Source: CAVPXC01 sp963709505
GTDB taxonomy: Bacteria; Chloroflexota; Anaerolineae; JAAEKA01
DNA length: 64,000 bases
Direction of reading: 5' to 3'
NCBI GenBank assembly: GCA_963709505.1
Contig: CAVPXC010000003.1
Location: 248,001 to 312,000, forward strand
The notes below the pieces were generated by a model. That model was not told the origin of the DNA. It saw only the letters and a program-made list of their open reading frames with translations, and searched no databases. Within the stretch, counting starts at the first letter, position 1. Every line of letters begins with the position of its first letter. The position numbers and the translations under genes are program-made. Below, one piece after another: positions 26,739 to 36,735 of the stretch.

Positions 26739-26991
26739 CAACAATACACCATTAAAAGCATAATGCCCCAACTGTCAAATTGAACACTTTTCAAGTTGAT
26801 CGACCTGTGGTACTATGGAGGCAACGCTTGACGAGTTTGAGTGCTGGTTTTTGGCGCATGCTTTGGACTCGTCTGTTTGATACTTGTCTGGAGCCTAACC
26901 TGAGAACGTGGACTCGGACTCCGATCCAGTTTCATGACGTTTCAGCGCGGACCTGTCCTCGGCAACGTGCCGGGCACGCGCCGTGCCGGAC

Positions 26992-27043
26992 TCCTCGACT
27001 TGTCGAGGAATTCTCATCCATCGGAGGGCCGGCATGCCGGCCC
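26992..27043. repeat. ACTTGT-loop palindrome and adjacent perfect palindrome
   Basis: TCCTCG-ACTTGT-CGAGGA at 26992-27009 repeats the core of the element at 15382. A perfect palindrome, GGGCCGGCATGCCGGCCC, follows at 27026-27043. It ends directly against the ribosome site of the next gene and could mask it. Confidence 0.75.
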
Positions 27044-27055
27044 GGAGGCTGTCTT

Positions 27056-28230
27056 GTGACCGAAACGTTGCAGTCATACCAAGATTTTTCGCCCTCATCC
27101 AGCCCGTCTGCCAACGGCGCCGATTTGTTGACGGCGCTCGTGCAGCTTGGCCTGGGCGGCGTATCCATCGGCGCCTCGGTCGTGCAGAAGCCAGATGCCC
27201 TCTTGGGTGCGCTTTCACCAGACCGCGGCGCGCAAGACGTGTCAATCGACGGCATGGCGCCGGCCGCAGCCTCCGAATCGACGTCAGAGCGCGCGTTCGA
27301 TGGTGCGGTCGGTGTTGCGGCGGCGACACAGGGCCTGATGCGCAAAGGTTTCTCGCGAGCCTGGGGTATCAACAAGCGCATCCTTGATGCGGCTACAACG
27401 CCCATTCGTGCGCCGATGGACGCGCTTGGCGTTACCGATCTCGCCCGTGGGCCGGTGGACGCCCTCACTACAAGAGTCCAATCGACCTTTGAGTTTCTTG
27501 AAGAGACTGGCCGCTCGGAAGTACAGCGCAGCCGCCTGCCGCGCCGGCTCCACCCTGGCCAGCACGATCGACGCTATCGTCGACTACCTGGCGCAGAGCC
27601 CGGCGGTCGACGCTTTGATCGAGCTGCAGATCGACAAACTGCTGCCGCTGTTGGCCGAACATCCGGCCGTGGAACGGCTCATCCAGGTTCAGGTCGACAA
27701 GATCCTGCCTGTGCTTTCCCAGAGCCCAGCCATCCAGTCGCTGATCATGGCCCAGCTCGATCAGATCTTGCCGGAGCTGGCCGACAGCGCCGACATGCAG
27801 AAGCTGATCGAGGCACAGGTCGACGATCTTTCTGCCCAAGCTGGCCGATAATTTTGCGATCCAGCAGCTCATCCGCAAGCAGGCCGGCGCTTATCTGCTC
27901 TACCTGACGCAAAACTCGGAGCAGATCCAGGCGCTGATCCGCCAGCAGGGAGATATCTACATCGATTACCTGAACGACCATCCGGACGCCGTGCAGAGCC
28001 TGGTGTCGGGACAGAGCCTTAGCATCGCCGGCCAGGTGATGGACGAAGTGCGTGAACGCACGGTGACGGCCGACACGGTGGCCGAGATGTTCGCGCGCCG
28101 TATCCTTGGCAGGAAGGCACGGACCGAGGTCGAGGAACCGCCTGAGGTAGTCCAGCGTCGCGCCAGCACGCCAGTATTGCCTTCCGACTTTGTGCAGCAG
28201 AAGGAGCGGGCCGATGGCACAGGCAAGTAA
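27056..28230 (+). CDS. 21-residue amphipathic-repeat protein (two frameshifts)
   Basis: About 390 residues from a GTG at 27056, with GGAGG seven bases upstream. The N-terminal 150 residues are Ala/Gly/Ser-rich. The core has about seven tandem repeats of 21-22 residues, such as AEHPAVERLIQVQVDKILPVL and SQSPAIQSLIMAQLDQILPEL. A final SGQSLSIAGQVMDEVRERTVTADTV and Arg-rich end follow. Reading needs two single-base corrections: one extra base near 27520-27540 and an extra T in TTT at 27829-27831. The gene overlaps the start of the RDD membrane-protein gene. The family is unnamed to me; a membrane-surface or assembly role with the RDD partner is inferred. Confidence 0.7.
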
Positions 28231-29353
28231 GTTAAAAGGGTTACAGGGGCAGTATGCGGGATTTGTCAGCCGCGCCATCGCCTTTGTGCTGGATATCCTT
28301 ATCGTCATTGCTATCATTGCGGTGATCAACGGCACAATCGCTCTGACGCTAGACTTCTTTCTAGGGTTCGACGTGGCAAGCTGTCCGCCCTTGAGCTTTG
28401 GCAACGGGGTATTTCAATCGGGCTTAATCTGCCATGTGGCCAATTTGACACGCTTGGTCTTGACGTTCGTGGCAGCGCCGGTTTACTTCGGCCTTTTTTG
28501 GACCCTGGGCGGTCAAACGTTGGGCCAGTATGCCATGGGACTGCGCGTGGTGCGGTTGGACGGCAAACGCATGACCTTCTGGCGGTCGCTGGTGCGCTGG
28601 ATCGGCTACTTTGTCTCGTTCCTTGCTTTGGGCGTCGGATACCTGTGGGTCCTGTGGGATGATCGCCGCCAGGGGTTCATGGACAAGCTTGCCAAGACCG
28701 TTGTCATCTATTCATGGGAGGCCAAGCAAAACGAGTTCCTGTTGGATCGCATTCGTCAGAAGCTGCGCCCAAAACGCAAGCAGCAGGCAGCGATGCCGGA
28801 AGGTGCACAGGCCATCGTCGCCAAACCGATGCGACTGGAGCTTGTGCTGGCAATCCTTCCTTCGATGGGCAAAGTCCGCGATACGACGAACGTTCTTCAG
28901 GATGCGGTGCGGAATGGCGTGTTTCAAATCGTGTCCTCCGCCGTCATGGTGAAAGACGAAACGGGCGCCCTGGGACACGTCGGAAGCAGCGACCTGGCGG
29001 CCGGCGACAAATCGACACTGAGCGATACTGTCGTTGCTGGCGATCCCAGGCTGAAGCAAGTCAAAATCGACCAACTGATGGCGGACGTTCCGAATGGTAG
29101 CTTCATCCTGTTGATCGTTGTCGAAGACAAGAGCCTGACGCCCTTGCTCAAGACCCTGACTGCTGCGAAGGTTGCTGCCAACGTGTTTGATCTGGACACG
29201 CCCGGTCATGAGCCAATGACGATTGCGCCGACCACAGAATCTGCCGCCATGCAGCAGGCCCTGTCAGAAATGGACGCCGCGTTGACACAGGTTGAAAAGC
29301 CCAACGGAATAGCGAGTGAGTCGCTTTCCGCCATCTTGACCGGGACGGAATAG
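28214..29353 (+). CDS. RDD family membrane protein with DUF1269-like C-terminal domain
   Basis: 379 residues from the ATG at 28214, with GGAG just upstream and inside the end of the preceding gene. The first ~175 residues are an RDD domain: GFVSRAIAFVLDILIV opens with the family Arg-x-x-Ala and Asp. LGQYAMGLRVVRLDG and DDRRQGFMDKLAKT are also typical. The C-terminal ~150 residues (LVLAILPSMGKVRDTTNVLQ, IVSSAVMVKDETG) resemble DUF1269-type soluble domains. The fusion suggests a channel-like membrane part controlled by a cytoplasmic sensor. That is inference. Confidence 0.8.
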   Translation: MAQASKLKGLQGQYAGFVSRAIAFVLDILIVIAIIAVINGTIALTLDFFLGFDVASCPPLSFGNGVFQSGLICHVANLTRLVLTFVAAPVYFGLFWTLGGQTLGQYAMGLRVVRLDGKRMTFWRSLVRWIGYFVSFLALGVGYLWVLWDDRRQGFMDKLAKTVVIYSWEAKQNEFLLDRIRQKLRPKRKQQAAMPEGAQAIVAKPMRLELVLAILPSMGKVRDTTNVLQDAVRNGVFQIVSSAVMVKDETGALGHVGSSDLAAGDKSTLSDTVVAGDPRLKQVKIDQLMADVPNGSFILLIVVEDKSLTPLLKTLTAAKVAANVFDLDTPGHEPMTIAPTTESAAMQQALSEMDAALTQVEKPNGIASESLSAILTGTE

Positions 29354-29390
29354 CCCAAATAGCATAGAAGCGGCGTCTCAACCAGCAATT

Positions 29391-29431
29391 AACGAGGCCT
29401 ATGGCATTCTCAAAATGCCATAGGCCTCGTT
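29391..29431 (+). terminator. 18-bp hairpin after the RDD gene
   Basis: Arms 29391-29408 and 29414-29431 are perfectly complementary with a five-base loop, 37 bp after the stop codon. The downstream bases TTCATT are only weakly T-rich, so termination is probable but not certain. Confidence 0.65.
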
Positions 29432-29478
29432 TCATTGCAGGTACGTCTGATTTCCAGCTGTAGGGGCGGGTCTTGTGC

Positions 29479-30342
29479 TTAACCCTGGTCGAATTCGATC
29501 CAGACCTCACCCTGGCCATCAGGCACGGTGAAGGAGAAATTCTGGCTGTCACGAACCCGGTTGCCATCCAATACCCAAATGACGTAGTTGCCGGCGACCG
29601 TATTGCCAGGAAGCGAATCCAGACCGGCCTTGTGCTCGTAGTTGTACTTGCCGAGCGTACCCTGTTGGTCTTGAAGGGCGATACTCGTCGTGTCGTCAAA
29701 GCCGGGCAGTTTCTGCCCATCCTTCTCGAGCCACACGCGATAGTCGCCCTGCGGTTGTCCGCCGTCGATTCCGCTGTGGATGAAGTGCAACTGCAGCTTG
29801 AGTTCAACACCGCCATTGGCAGCGAACGCCGGTCCACCGCGGAGCTTGAATTTGCAGCCGTCATCGGGGATGTTGGCGCATGGGTCCGCAGCTACCGGTG
29901 CCGGGGTGTTGGTGGGCGGCGCCGGCGGACGCGGGGTGGCAGTAGGTTGGACGGACGCCGGCGCTGGCGTCGCAGTAGGGGGCGCTGGTGTGGCGGTTGG
30001 CAGCGCCTGCGTGTTAGTAACCGTCGGCGTGGCGGTAACGGTGGGCGTGTCGGTCGGAATGGGCGTGGCCGTAGGCGTGGCCGTGGCAAGTGCCGCCTCG
30101 GTGGCGACGAAGGCCGCTGTTTCTGTCGCCATAACGGCGGCCGCACTTGTCGGAGTAGCGGCCGGCCGTGGCGTTTTGGTTGGTGTCGGCGAGGGCTCGG
30201 CCCCGCCACCAGAGCAGGCGCTCAGAGCCAGCAGCGCCAGCGATAGGATCACGGCGACCAGTGGCCAACGCCTTTTCTTCATCCGGTGGCTATCGTCAAG
30301 CGGGCGCAGCGTTAAGGTATCCTTGGGAAGGTGTTGAGTCAT
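29479..30342 (-). CDS. Lipoprotein with long Thr/Pro/Ala linker
   Basis: 287 residues. A lipobox LLALSAC (Cys ~43) follows a basic segment KKRRW. Residues ~50-150 are a low-complexity ATPTPT-type linker, as in wall- or membrane-tethered Chloroflexota lipoproteins. The remaining ~130-residue domain has two early cysteines (DPCANIPDDGCKFKL) and beta-rich sequence, ending TVPDGQGEVWIEFDQG. The start at 30342 has AGAGGA in good position, giving a 20-residue cytoplasmic extension. An internal ATG at 30282 is the alternative. No catalytic family was recognised. Confidence 0.75.
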   Translation of the reverse strand: MTQHLPKDTLTLRPLDDSHRMKKRRWPLVAVILSLALLALSACSGGGAEPSPTPTKTPRPAATPTSAAAVMATETAAFVATEAALATATPTATPIPTDTPTVTATPTVTNTQALPTATPAPPTATPAPASVQPTATPRPPAPPTNTPAPVAADPCANIPDDGCKFKLRGGPAFAANGGVELKLQLHFIHSGIDGGQPQGDYRVWLEKDGQKLPGFDDTTSIALQDQQGTLGKYNYEHKAGLDSLPGNTVAGNYVIWVLDGNRVRDSQNFSFTVPDGQGEVWIEFDQG

Positions 30343-30388
30343 CAGAAAGTCCTCTTTTGAAGTTCGATTGTGCTACTGCTCGGGCTAT

Positions 30389-30496
30389 TGCTCGGGCCGG
30401 TCTCCGACCGTGCCCTCTGGGCGGGCGTCGAAGCTCCAAGTCCAGCGACAACTGTCAACAAGAATGGGCGGGCACGGTCGGAGACCGGCCCGAGCA
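30389..30496. repeat. 27-bp inverted repeat with 54-bp spacer
   Basis: Arms 30389-30415 and 30470-30496 are exactly complementary. It lies upstream of the lipoprotein start and downstream of the Helicase_C_3 operon end, so it could terminate the operon. The arm contains TCTCCGA, which echoes the centre of the main palindrome family. Confidence 0.85.
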
Positions 30497-30543
30497 CGAT
30501 CTCAAGAACTCGTCAGATCGGCGCCTCCGCCAATCCGCGGTTC

Positions 30544-32891
30544 TCACCCGTGCACAGCCACGCCTCGCACGCTCAGAAGGCTCGTCACCGTGTCCAAGTT
30601 CTCAGGGTCTACCAGTGCCAGGCCCAGGTTGGCCCGGGGTTTGAACGGCTTGAGATAGCGCTTGAGCTCCGAATCGGCCAGCAACTCGTCTAAAGTGGCC
30701 TGGTCCTGGAATTCAAGGAGTGTCACGTTCTGGACGACGGCATCGCCGTAGTGCCTGCTCCAGGCCTTGATCCGGGTCTCGAGCGCGGGTGGAAACTGAC
30801 CGGCCGTGAGCTCGCGCAGATCGCTCAGAATAGCCTGCGCTTCGATGCCGGCCTCTTGCGCTCTCCGCACGCTGGCCGCCGTGATGCGCCAGATACCGCC
30901 CATCTCATCGGCGAAGGCATGCAGCCGCCCCCGCACGTACAGGCTGGGCATGCCGTGCGCAAAATGGATTGCGCCGTCATCGTCTATCGCAACGCTGCCC
31001 CGCAGGGCATCTTCCGCCCGGCCGCTGCGCGTGGGCAGCTCGTCGATGGATAGGAGGGCCCGTTCCACGACATCCACTTTCTTGGCGTTGACCATCACCA
31101 ACGTCCCGCTGAGGCGCTGGAGGATCGCAGATTGGACCGAACTAACGGCGAGCAGGGCGTCGATTAGCTCGGGTGAGGCTGCCTGTACGACGGCCACGTG
31201 GCGTCGGATGGTGATTTGATCAAACGCCGCCTGCCATTCGTCCAGGCTGCGCTCGACATTCTGCGGGATCGGATTGCCAGACACCTCGACCAGCCAGGCC
31301 TTGATCTTGTTTACGTTCTGTCCGGCGAGCAGCGCCCGGTAGATCGTTTCGCGGCTGAGATCGTATTCGATTGCACGCTCGGCGTTGAGGCGCGTCGCAA
31401 TAGTGTCTAGCTGGGCCAGAACGCGATCGGCGATGGGATCGAAGGCGAAGATGCGAAAATTGGGCTGTATGACCACCCGGCCGGCCTCCTCCGGCAACGC
31501 AGGTTGCGGATCCCCCAGCAGCAGCCATCGACCCATCTCGGTCAGGCGCACGGCCACTGCGTTGGCCGGCGCCGCGCCTCCCAACGGCGTGACCGGCTGG
31601 AGATAGCCCAAATCCACCAGCCCCAGCCAATACAGCCCTTCGGCAACCACGCTGCGAACAAAAACTTCCTCGACGCTCCGCCACCCCAGGTCCTCATCAC
31701 GCCGGCAAGACTCCCAAACCCAATCGAGCGAGTTGTAGGCATAGGGAGAAACGGCTACCGGGCCATAGCTGTAATACGTCGGGCGCTGGGTCTCGGACAC
31801 CGCTCGATCGACGAGAAAACTCTCGTTGCGTGTACTCAGCCACAAGCTGATCGTGTCGAGCCAGATCCAGGTCGTGTTGCCCTTGGCGCGGCGGACAATT
31901 TCATTCAACACCGTCTGACGCGCTTCGATCACTTTGGGCGGCGCGAGGTCGGTTAACGAGCCACTTGCTCGCGTATCTCCTTGGACATAGGTTGCCCACA
32001 GCTCATTCCACCAATCGCCATCGCGCCAGGCCAGAAAGCTGTTCTGGACGCGCTGCGCCGGATCGACGTGGAGAAAAGCAGGGTCGGCCTTGGCGGTGAG
32101 TTGGTAGACCCCTTTCTCGTTCTTCCAGCGCAGCAGCGCCAATTTCTCGGCCAGCCTGCGCAGGAAAAACAGCCGGCGGTAATCGCTTTCCTTGGACCCC
32201 TTGGCAATAGTCTCCGGCACGAGAAGCTGGCTGCTCAAGCGCTTGAGGTCGCTCATGCGGAGTTGGCCTGTGGCGACCGCTTGAAACGGCGTCTCGCGGC
32301 GGTGCTCCAAACCAGGTACAGATCGCGTTGGCAGGTGCGTGCGGACCCTGCCAGCACCTGGGGGACCTCTCGAACGGTCTCCGTTCCTTTGGGAGGAGGC
32401 GGAAGATGAGCGGCCACGATGGGTAGGATGATAACGAAGCGTCCCGGCGCATCGAAGGCCAGCCTGGCGTTCGTGCTGCCCGGATTGGTGTGGGTCCAAA
32501 CGAGGCCGTGTTTCACCAGTGCGGCCAGGACCTCTTGGAAAGTAGCCGGATCGACGGCCTCCTCGGGTCTGGTTGTCGCCCATCGCTCGGCCGGCTTTTT
32601 TTGCTTGCTTTGCTTTTCCAACAGCCCCGCCCGCGCGAGCAGGCTTTCGAATCGAGACGTACGCAGCTCGCCACCAGCCGCTTGCAGGAGTTCGAGCGCC
32701 TTCCGGCAGCGCGGTGTCAACTGGCCCAGACTGCGCTCGATCCGCTTGCGGTCCGGCATCACCAGGATCCACAGCGAGACCTTATCTTCCTTGGTTTTGG
32801 GTATCGCTGTTACGCCGGCCTGGCTAAGCACAGCGCTCAGCGTTTCGGTCTTGTAGGCGTCGAAGGCCTCGCGCAAGGGCGGCGCAGTCAC
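30544..32891 (-). CDS. Helicase_C_3 (XPB-associated) domain protein, second copy, frameshifted
   Basis: About 780 residues. The N-terminal 190 residues (from the GTG at 32891) are in one frame. The frame is lost at about 32306-32309 beside a CC run and resumes as EHRRETPFQAVATGQLRMSDLKRL. The C-terminal half has the Helicase_C_3 pattern: VVIQPNFRIFAFDPIADRVLAQL, YDLSRETIYRALLAGQNVNKI and a terminal IKAWSRHYGDAV followed by LLEFQDQATLDELL. Its GTG overlaps the previous gene's stop (GTGA), so it is coupled to it. No helicase core motifs are present; a structural or DNA-binding partner of the XPB helicase is inferred. Confidence 0.75.
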
Positions 32892-34692
32892 GAGGTCACC
32901 TTGGGCATATAGCCGCGGCGTTGGAGCGAGTCGACGATGTCGGCAACGCTGGCGGGCTCAAGAAGCAGCAGGCAACGCGCCGATGCCGGGTAGGTTCGAC
33001 GTTGTCCCAACGCGGCGGCGCTTTCGACCTCGCGCAGGGCAAGGTCATCGCCAAACTCGATGGCAGCCAGGTTATCGTAGATGTGGAAACGGCCGGCGCG
33101 ACTTTCCCAAAGCCCTACGCGCTGCTGCTATCTCGGCCGGCAGCGGGAAGCCGCGGCTGGCAAAGGCCTCGGTGAGTTGATTAGCGGTCGTGCCCTGGCG
33201 CAGAGATGTGCGAAACGCAGCGGGATCCAGGCGAAATGTCATGGTCGAGCGATCGCGGGCCTCAAGGGAGGCGATCTGGCGCACCAGATCGCGCAGCTCG
33301 GCGGCCTGCCAGATCGAGCGCAGCACGATCCGCCCGTCGGGCAGGAAATGCAGGGCGTCAGGCGGCAGGTCAACATGTTGTGCAGCGCGCGTCTCTTGTG
33401 GCCGTTGAAAAGCCACCAACCGTCCAGCTTTGAAGGCCACCTCTACCAGTCCCAGCCATCTGGCCGGCCCTGTCAGCCAAGCCGCTACCAGACTGCCATA
33501 GGTGGCCAGCCAGGTGGCGGGATCGATACTGTTCGGATCGAGGCGATCGTTGTTATGAGCCCAGTGAATTGTGTCGCTGGCCATCGGAACGCCCATCAGA
33601 GCGGGGGAATACGCGCGGATGACCCGGCAGAAGCGCTCGAAGCTGTACCAAGTATCGACACGCAAGATCTCAGTTGACGCAGCCAGCATCAGTCGGGCGT
33701 AGCTGGCCGCGGCGCCAATCAGGACGCCAGAGCCATAATAATGCCTGGTCTGGCGCAGTGAGAAACCCGTATGCTGCTGGCGATGGAATTCCAGCGCCAG
33801 GTCGTACTCGTTCCAGGCGAGCTCGCCTGGAAGGGTCGTTTGGGGCTGGCTGATCGCCTGCCGGAGCCAAACCTGCGCCAATGCCGCCTGCTGCTGGGCC
33901 GGGGACAGCGCCTGCCAGGCCGCAACTTGTACGGTGTCCACCTTCAGCCGGGCAGGCGTCTTCTGGTATGATACCTGTACCAAGCCGCCGTAGACCAGGG
34001 CTGTCACGAGGAAGCGCGCCATGTGTTGCTCTTCGAGGCTCGTGTAGCCCCACTCCTGCAAGAGCTCTGAGGTCACGGGGCCTCGGCCGGGCGAAATTTC
34101 TCTTACCTCCGTCGGCTTGTACTCTTGGACCGTCAGTTTAACCGAGGGGGCATCGGTTTCGAGGAAGCTCAGCAGGTTGTCCACGTGCAGGCTCAATGCG
34201 GCGGCGCTCAAGGAGGGAGCCGGCTCAGTGCGCTCCTCGATCACCAGTGCGGCGGGGGCCAGGCCTTGCAGCCATTCGTTGAAGACCACGGGCACGTGAT
34301 AACCACCCGACGAGTTAGCTTCGAGCAACCCGCGGGCGTGGAGGTCCAATAGAATGGGCGCGAGATCGCTCTCCGAGATTGCCTTGTTAGTGGACTGTGC
34401 CAGCATGGGCGCGAGCGTTCGCTGCAGGGTTCTGTCGGCCAGACATGATCGACGCCCAGGCGAGCGCATCGTACTCCATCGCAGGCAGCTCAGCACAGGC
34501 CGGGATCATAGTCGCAGGGTCGCTCAGGTTGGCTGCCAGGGCTTGCACGAGAGCTGTCTTCGCCGTTCCCTTCACGGGCCAGCCCCACAGCTTGGCCATC
34601 TGGCGCAGACTACTCATGCTGCGGTCCTCCAACGATAGGGCGAGCTGCTTGACGAGTTCTTCCTTTTGCTCAGGCGGGAATTGTGCTAGCAT
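32888..34692 (-). CDS. Helicase_C_3 (XPB-associated) domain protein, first copy, two frameshifts
   Basis: About 600 residues. It starts four bases after the XPB stop at MLAQFPPEQKEELVKQLA, with a SAP-like helical N-terminus (MAKLWGWPVKGTAKTALVQAL). The frame shifts at about 34435-34445, then runs SESDLAPILLDLHARGLL, YSFERFCRVIRAYSPALM and RIVLRSIWQAAELRDLV. It shifts again at about 33105-33113 to end WESRAGRFHIYDNLAAIEF...RRGYMPKVTS, a typical Helicase_C_3 tail. Mycobacteria also carry such a gene beside their XPB helicase gene. The role is unknown. Confidence 0.75.
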
Positions 34693-34696
34693 CGGC

Positions 34697-36466
34697 TTAC
34701 CATTGGGCGTGAGAGTGTTGCGGGTCGTAGGCCGGCAGGTCGTTCTTGTAGAGCACTTCGTACTTGTAGCCTTGTTCGGTCAGGAACATCTGGCGTCGCG
34801 CGCCCACCAGTTGGTCTTTGGTGTCGCGCATCACGATGGCGTAGAAATGGGCCGGGCGATCGTCGTGCTTGGGGCGCAGGATGCGGCCCAAGCGCTGGGC
34901 CTCTTCCTGTCGCGAGCCGAATGTGCCGCTGATCTCGATTGCCACGCTGACGTCGGGCAGGTCGACGGCGAAGTTAGCTACTTTTGAGACGACCAGCACC
35001 CGCAGACTACCGTCGCGCATGGCCTGGTAGAGCTTCTGGCGCTCGCGCACCGGCGTCTTGCCGGTGAGCAGCGGCGCATGCAGCCGCCGCGCGGCTTCTG
35101 TCAGCTGTTCAAGATAGGTCCCGATCACCAGGACCTGGTCGTCTGGATGTTTGGCAAGGATCTCTTCGACAGCCACAAGCTTGGCCGGATCACAGGCCGA
35201 GATCGTGTACTGCTCGCGGCTTTCGGCCAGCGCGTAGGCGATGCGCTCCTCCGGATCCATGTCCAGTCGGATCTCGTGGCAGTGGGCCGTGGCGATCCAG
35301 CCCTGTCGCTCCAGGTCCTTCCAGGGGACGTCGTAGCGTTTGGGGCCGATGAGTGCGAAGACCTCCTCCTCACGGCCGTCCTCGCGTACCAGCGTAGCGG
35401 TCAGGCCCAGACGGCGTCGCGCTTGCAGCTCGGCGGTCATGCGGAAGACCGGCGCGGGCAGCAGGTGCACCTCGTCGTAGATCACCAGTCCCCAGTCGCG
35501 CTCATTGAAGATCTTGAAATGAGGCCACTCCTCCAGATCGGGACTGCCTTTGCCGGACCACTCATCCAACTCGCCTTCGGCCCTGCGGCCTTTGCGGTGG
35601 TAGGTCAGGATCTGATAGGTTGCAATCGTCACCGGCCGGATCTCCTTGGAATCGCCGGTGTATTCGCCGATCGCGTCGGCGCCCAGGGTCGTCTTGTCGA
35701 CCAACTCGTCGATCCACTGGCGCACCGCCACGGTGTTGGTTGTCAGGATCAGTGTATTAGTCTGAAGCCGGTCCATCACGCCCATGCCCACCATGGTCTT
35801 GCCTGCGCCGCAAGGGAGGACGATCACCCCGGAGCCGCCGCTGGCGTCGCCGCCGGCGTGGAAGACCTCTACGGCGTCTTGCTGGTAGTGGCGCAGCCCG
35901 AAGGGATGGCCGGTGCGTCGCGTGATCGGAAGCAGCCCGATCGACAGCGGGGTGCCGTCGACGTAGCCGGCCAGATCCTCGGCGGGAAAACCGACATCCA
36001 CCAGGGCCTTTTTGACGTGGCCGCGCAGCGCGGGATTGACCCGTGCGGTGCGCGCGTCGATCTGCTCGACGATGAACTGGCTGACCTTGCGCTGCCGGCT
36101 GACCTCGAGCATCAGGATGGGATCATCTGTGGTCAGCAGCAGCTCGCCGGCCGGGCCGCGCACCAACTTGAGCCGGCCGAAGCGGCTGACGTAGTCGCGC
36201 ACGTCGGCCTGGATATTGCCCGGCACGTCGTATTTACTGTAACGAGTCAGCAGATCGAGGATGCCGGTCGCCGTCAGGCCGCTGGCCGCGGCGTTCCACA
36301 GCGAGAGGGGCGAGAGCCGGTACGTGTGGATGTGTTCCGGGCTCTTTTCCAGCTCAGCAAAGCGCGCCAACACGTCGCGCGCATCGCCGTACTGGGGGTT
36401 ATCCACCTCAAGTAAGATCGACCGGTCACTTTGCACGACGAGCGGATTTTGCGGGTTGATGGGCAT
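34697..36466 (-). CDS. Bacterial XPB-type DNA helicase (superfamily 2)
   Basis: 589 residues from MPINPQNPLV. An N-terminal damage-recognition-like region (~1-190) precedes the helicase core: Walker A LPCGAGKTMVG (~217), DEVH in VIYDEVHLLP (~330), LGLTATLVREDG (motif III with the XPB-specific RED loop), and the C-terminal QRLGRILRPK (motif VI). A thumb-like region lies between the lobes. Bacterial XPB proteins are 3'-5' helicases with an unsettled part in DNA repair. It heads an operon with two Helicase_C_3 genes. The ribosome site is weak, so the 34-residue extension to 36568 is not excluded. Confidence 0.92.
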   Translation of the reverse strand: MPINPQNPLVVQSDRSILLEVDNPQYGDARDVLARFAELEKSPEHIHTYRLSPLSLWNAAASGLTATGILDLLTRYSKYDVPGNIQADVRDYVSRFGRLKLVRGPAGELLLTTDDPILMLEVSRQRKVSQFIVEQIDARTARVNPALRGHVKKALVDVGFPAEDLAGYVDGTPLSIGLLPITRRTGHPFGLRHYQQDAVEVFHAGGDASGGSGVIVLPCGAGKTMVGMGVMDRLQTNTLILTTNTVAVRQWIDELVDKTTLGADAIGEYTGDSKEIRPVTIATYQILTYHRKGRRAEGELDEWSGKGSPDLEEWPHFKIFNERDWGLVIYDEVHLLPAPVFRMTAELQARRRLGLTATLVREDGREEEVFALIGPKRYDVPWKDLERQGWIATAHCHEIRLDMDPEERIAYALAESREQYTISACDPAKLVAVEEILAKHPDDQVLVIGTYLEQLTEAARRLHAPLLTGKTPVRERQKLYQAMRDGSLRVLVVSKVANFAVDLPDVSVAIEISGTFGSRQEEAQRLGRILRPKHDDRPAHFYAIVMRDTKDQLVGARRQMFLTEQGYKYEVLYKNDLPAYDPQHSHAQW

Positions 36467-36579
36467 ATGATTTCTTTCTGATTGCCTGGAAACAAAACCG
36501 ACATAAGAGTATATCTCATCTTGTCCGCTACAGCAATTTACAGCCCAGCCACATGGAGTTGATACCAAGCGGCCAGTTG

Positions 36580-36588
36580 TGGTAAAAT
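36580..36588 (+). promoter_or_regulatory. Extended -10 element TGGTAAAAT
   Basis: TGG-TAAAAT on the plus strand, about 150 bp upstream of the aldo/keto reductase. It is one of a recurring set of TGGTAnnnT elements in the window (41162, 45626, 60079). No convincing -35 was found. Confidence 0.4.
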
Positions 36589-36692
36589 TCTCCAGGATGT
36601 GTTCAAAACGGGTCGATGAAACATTGAGAAGCTAACTCCTTGCCACCTCATCAACCTATTTTGAACGCACCCTATCCAATACTCCGGCACTT

Positions 36693-36723
36693 CTCACTAT
36701 CTCACTATCTCACTATCTCACTA
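36693..36723. repeat. Octanucleotide tandem repeat (CTCACTAT)
   Basis: Three full copies and one partial copy of CTCACTAT, immediately upstream of the AAGGAG ribosome site of the next gene. Copy-number change would alter the leader length. Confidence 0.93.
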
Positions 36724-36735
36724 AGGAGATCTCCC

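Larger units (their letters stand above)
26575..27055. other. Divergent intergenic region with several palindromes
   Basis: This 481-bp gap between divergent potD and the repeat-protein gene holds the 26-bp hairpin at 26678-26738. It also has a candidate extended -10 TGG-TACTAT at 26808-26816 (with TTTTCA 17 bp upstream), an ACTTGT-loop palindrome at 26992-27009 and a perfect 18-bp palindrome at 27026-27043. No gene is seen in it. Confidence 0.6.

Noticed and set aside
35078..36415. A 445-residue open frame opposite the XPB helicase
   Set aside because: Antisense to complete helicase motifs, with shadow-type composition and no ribosome site.
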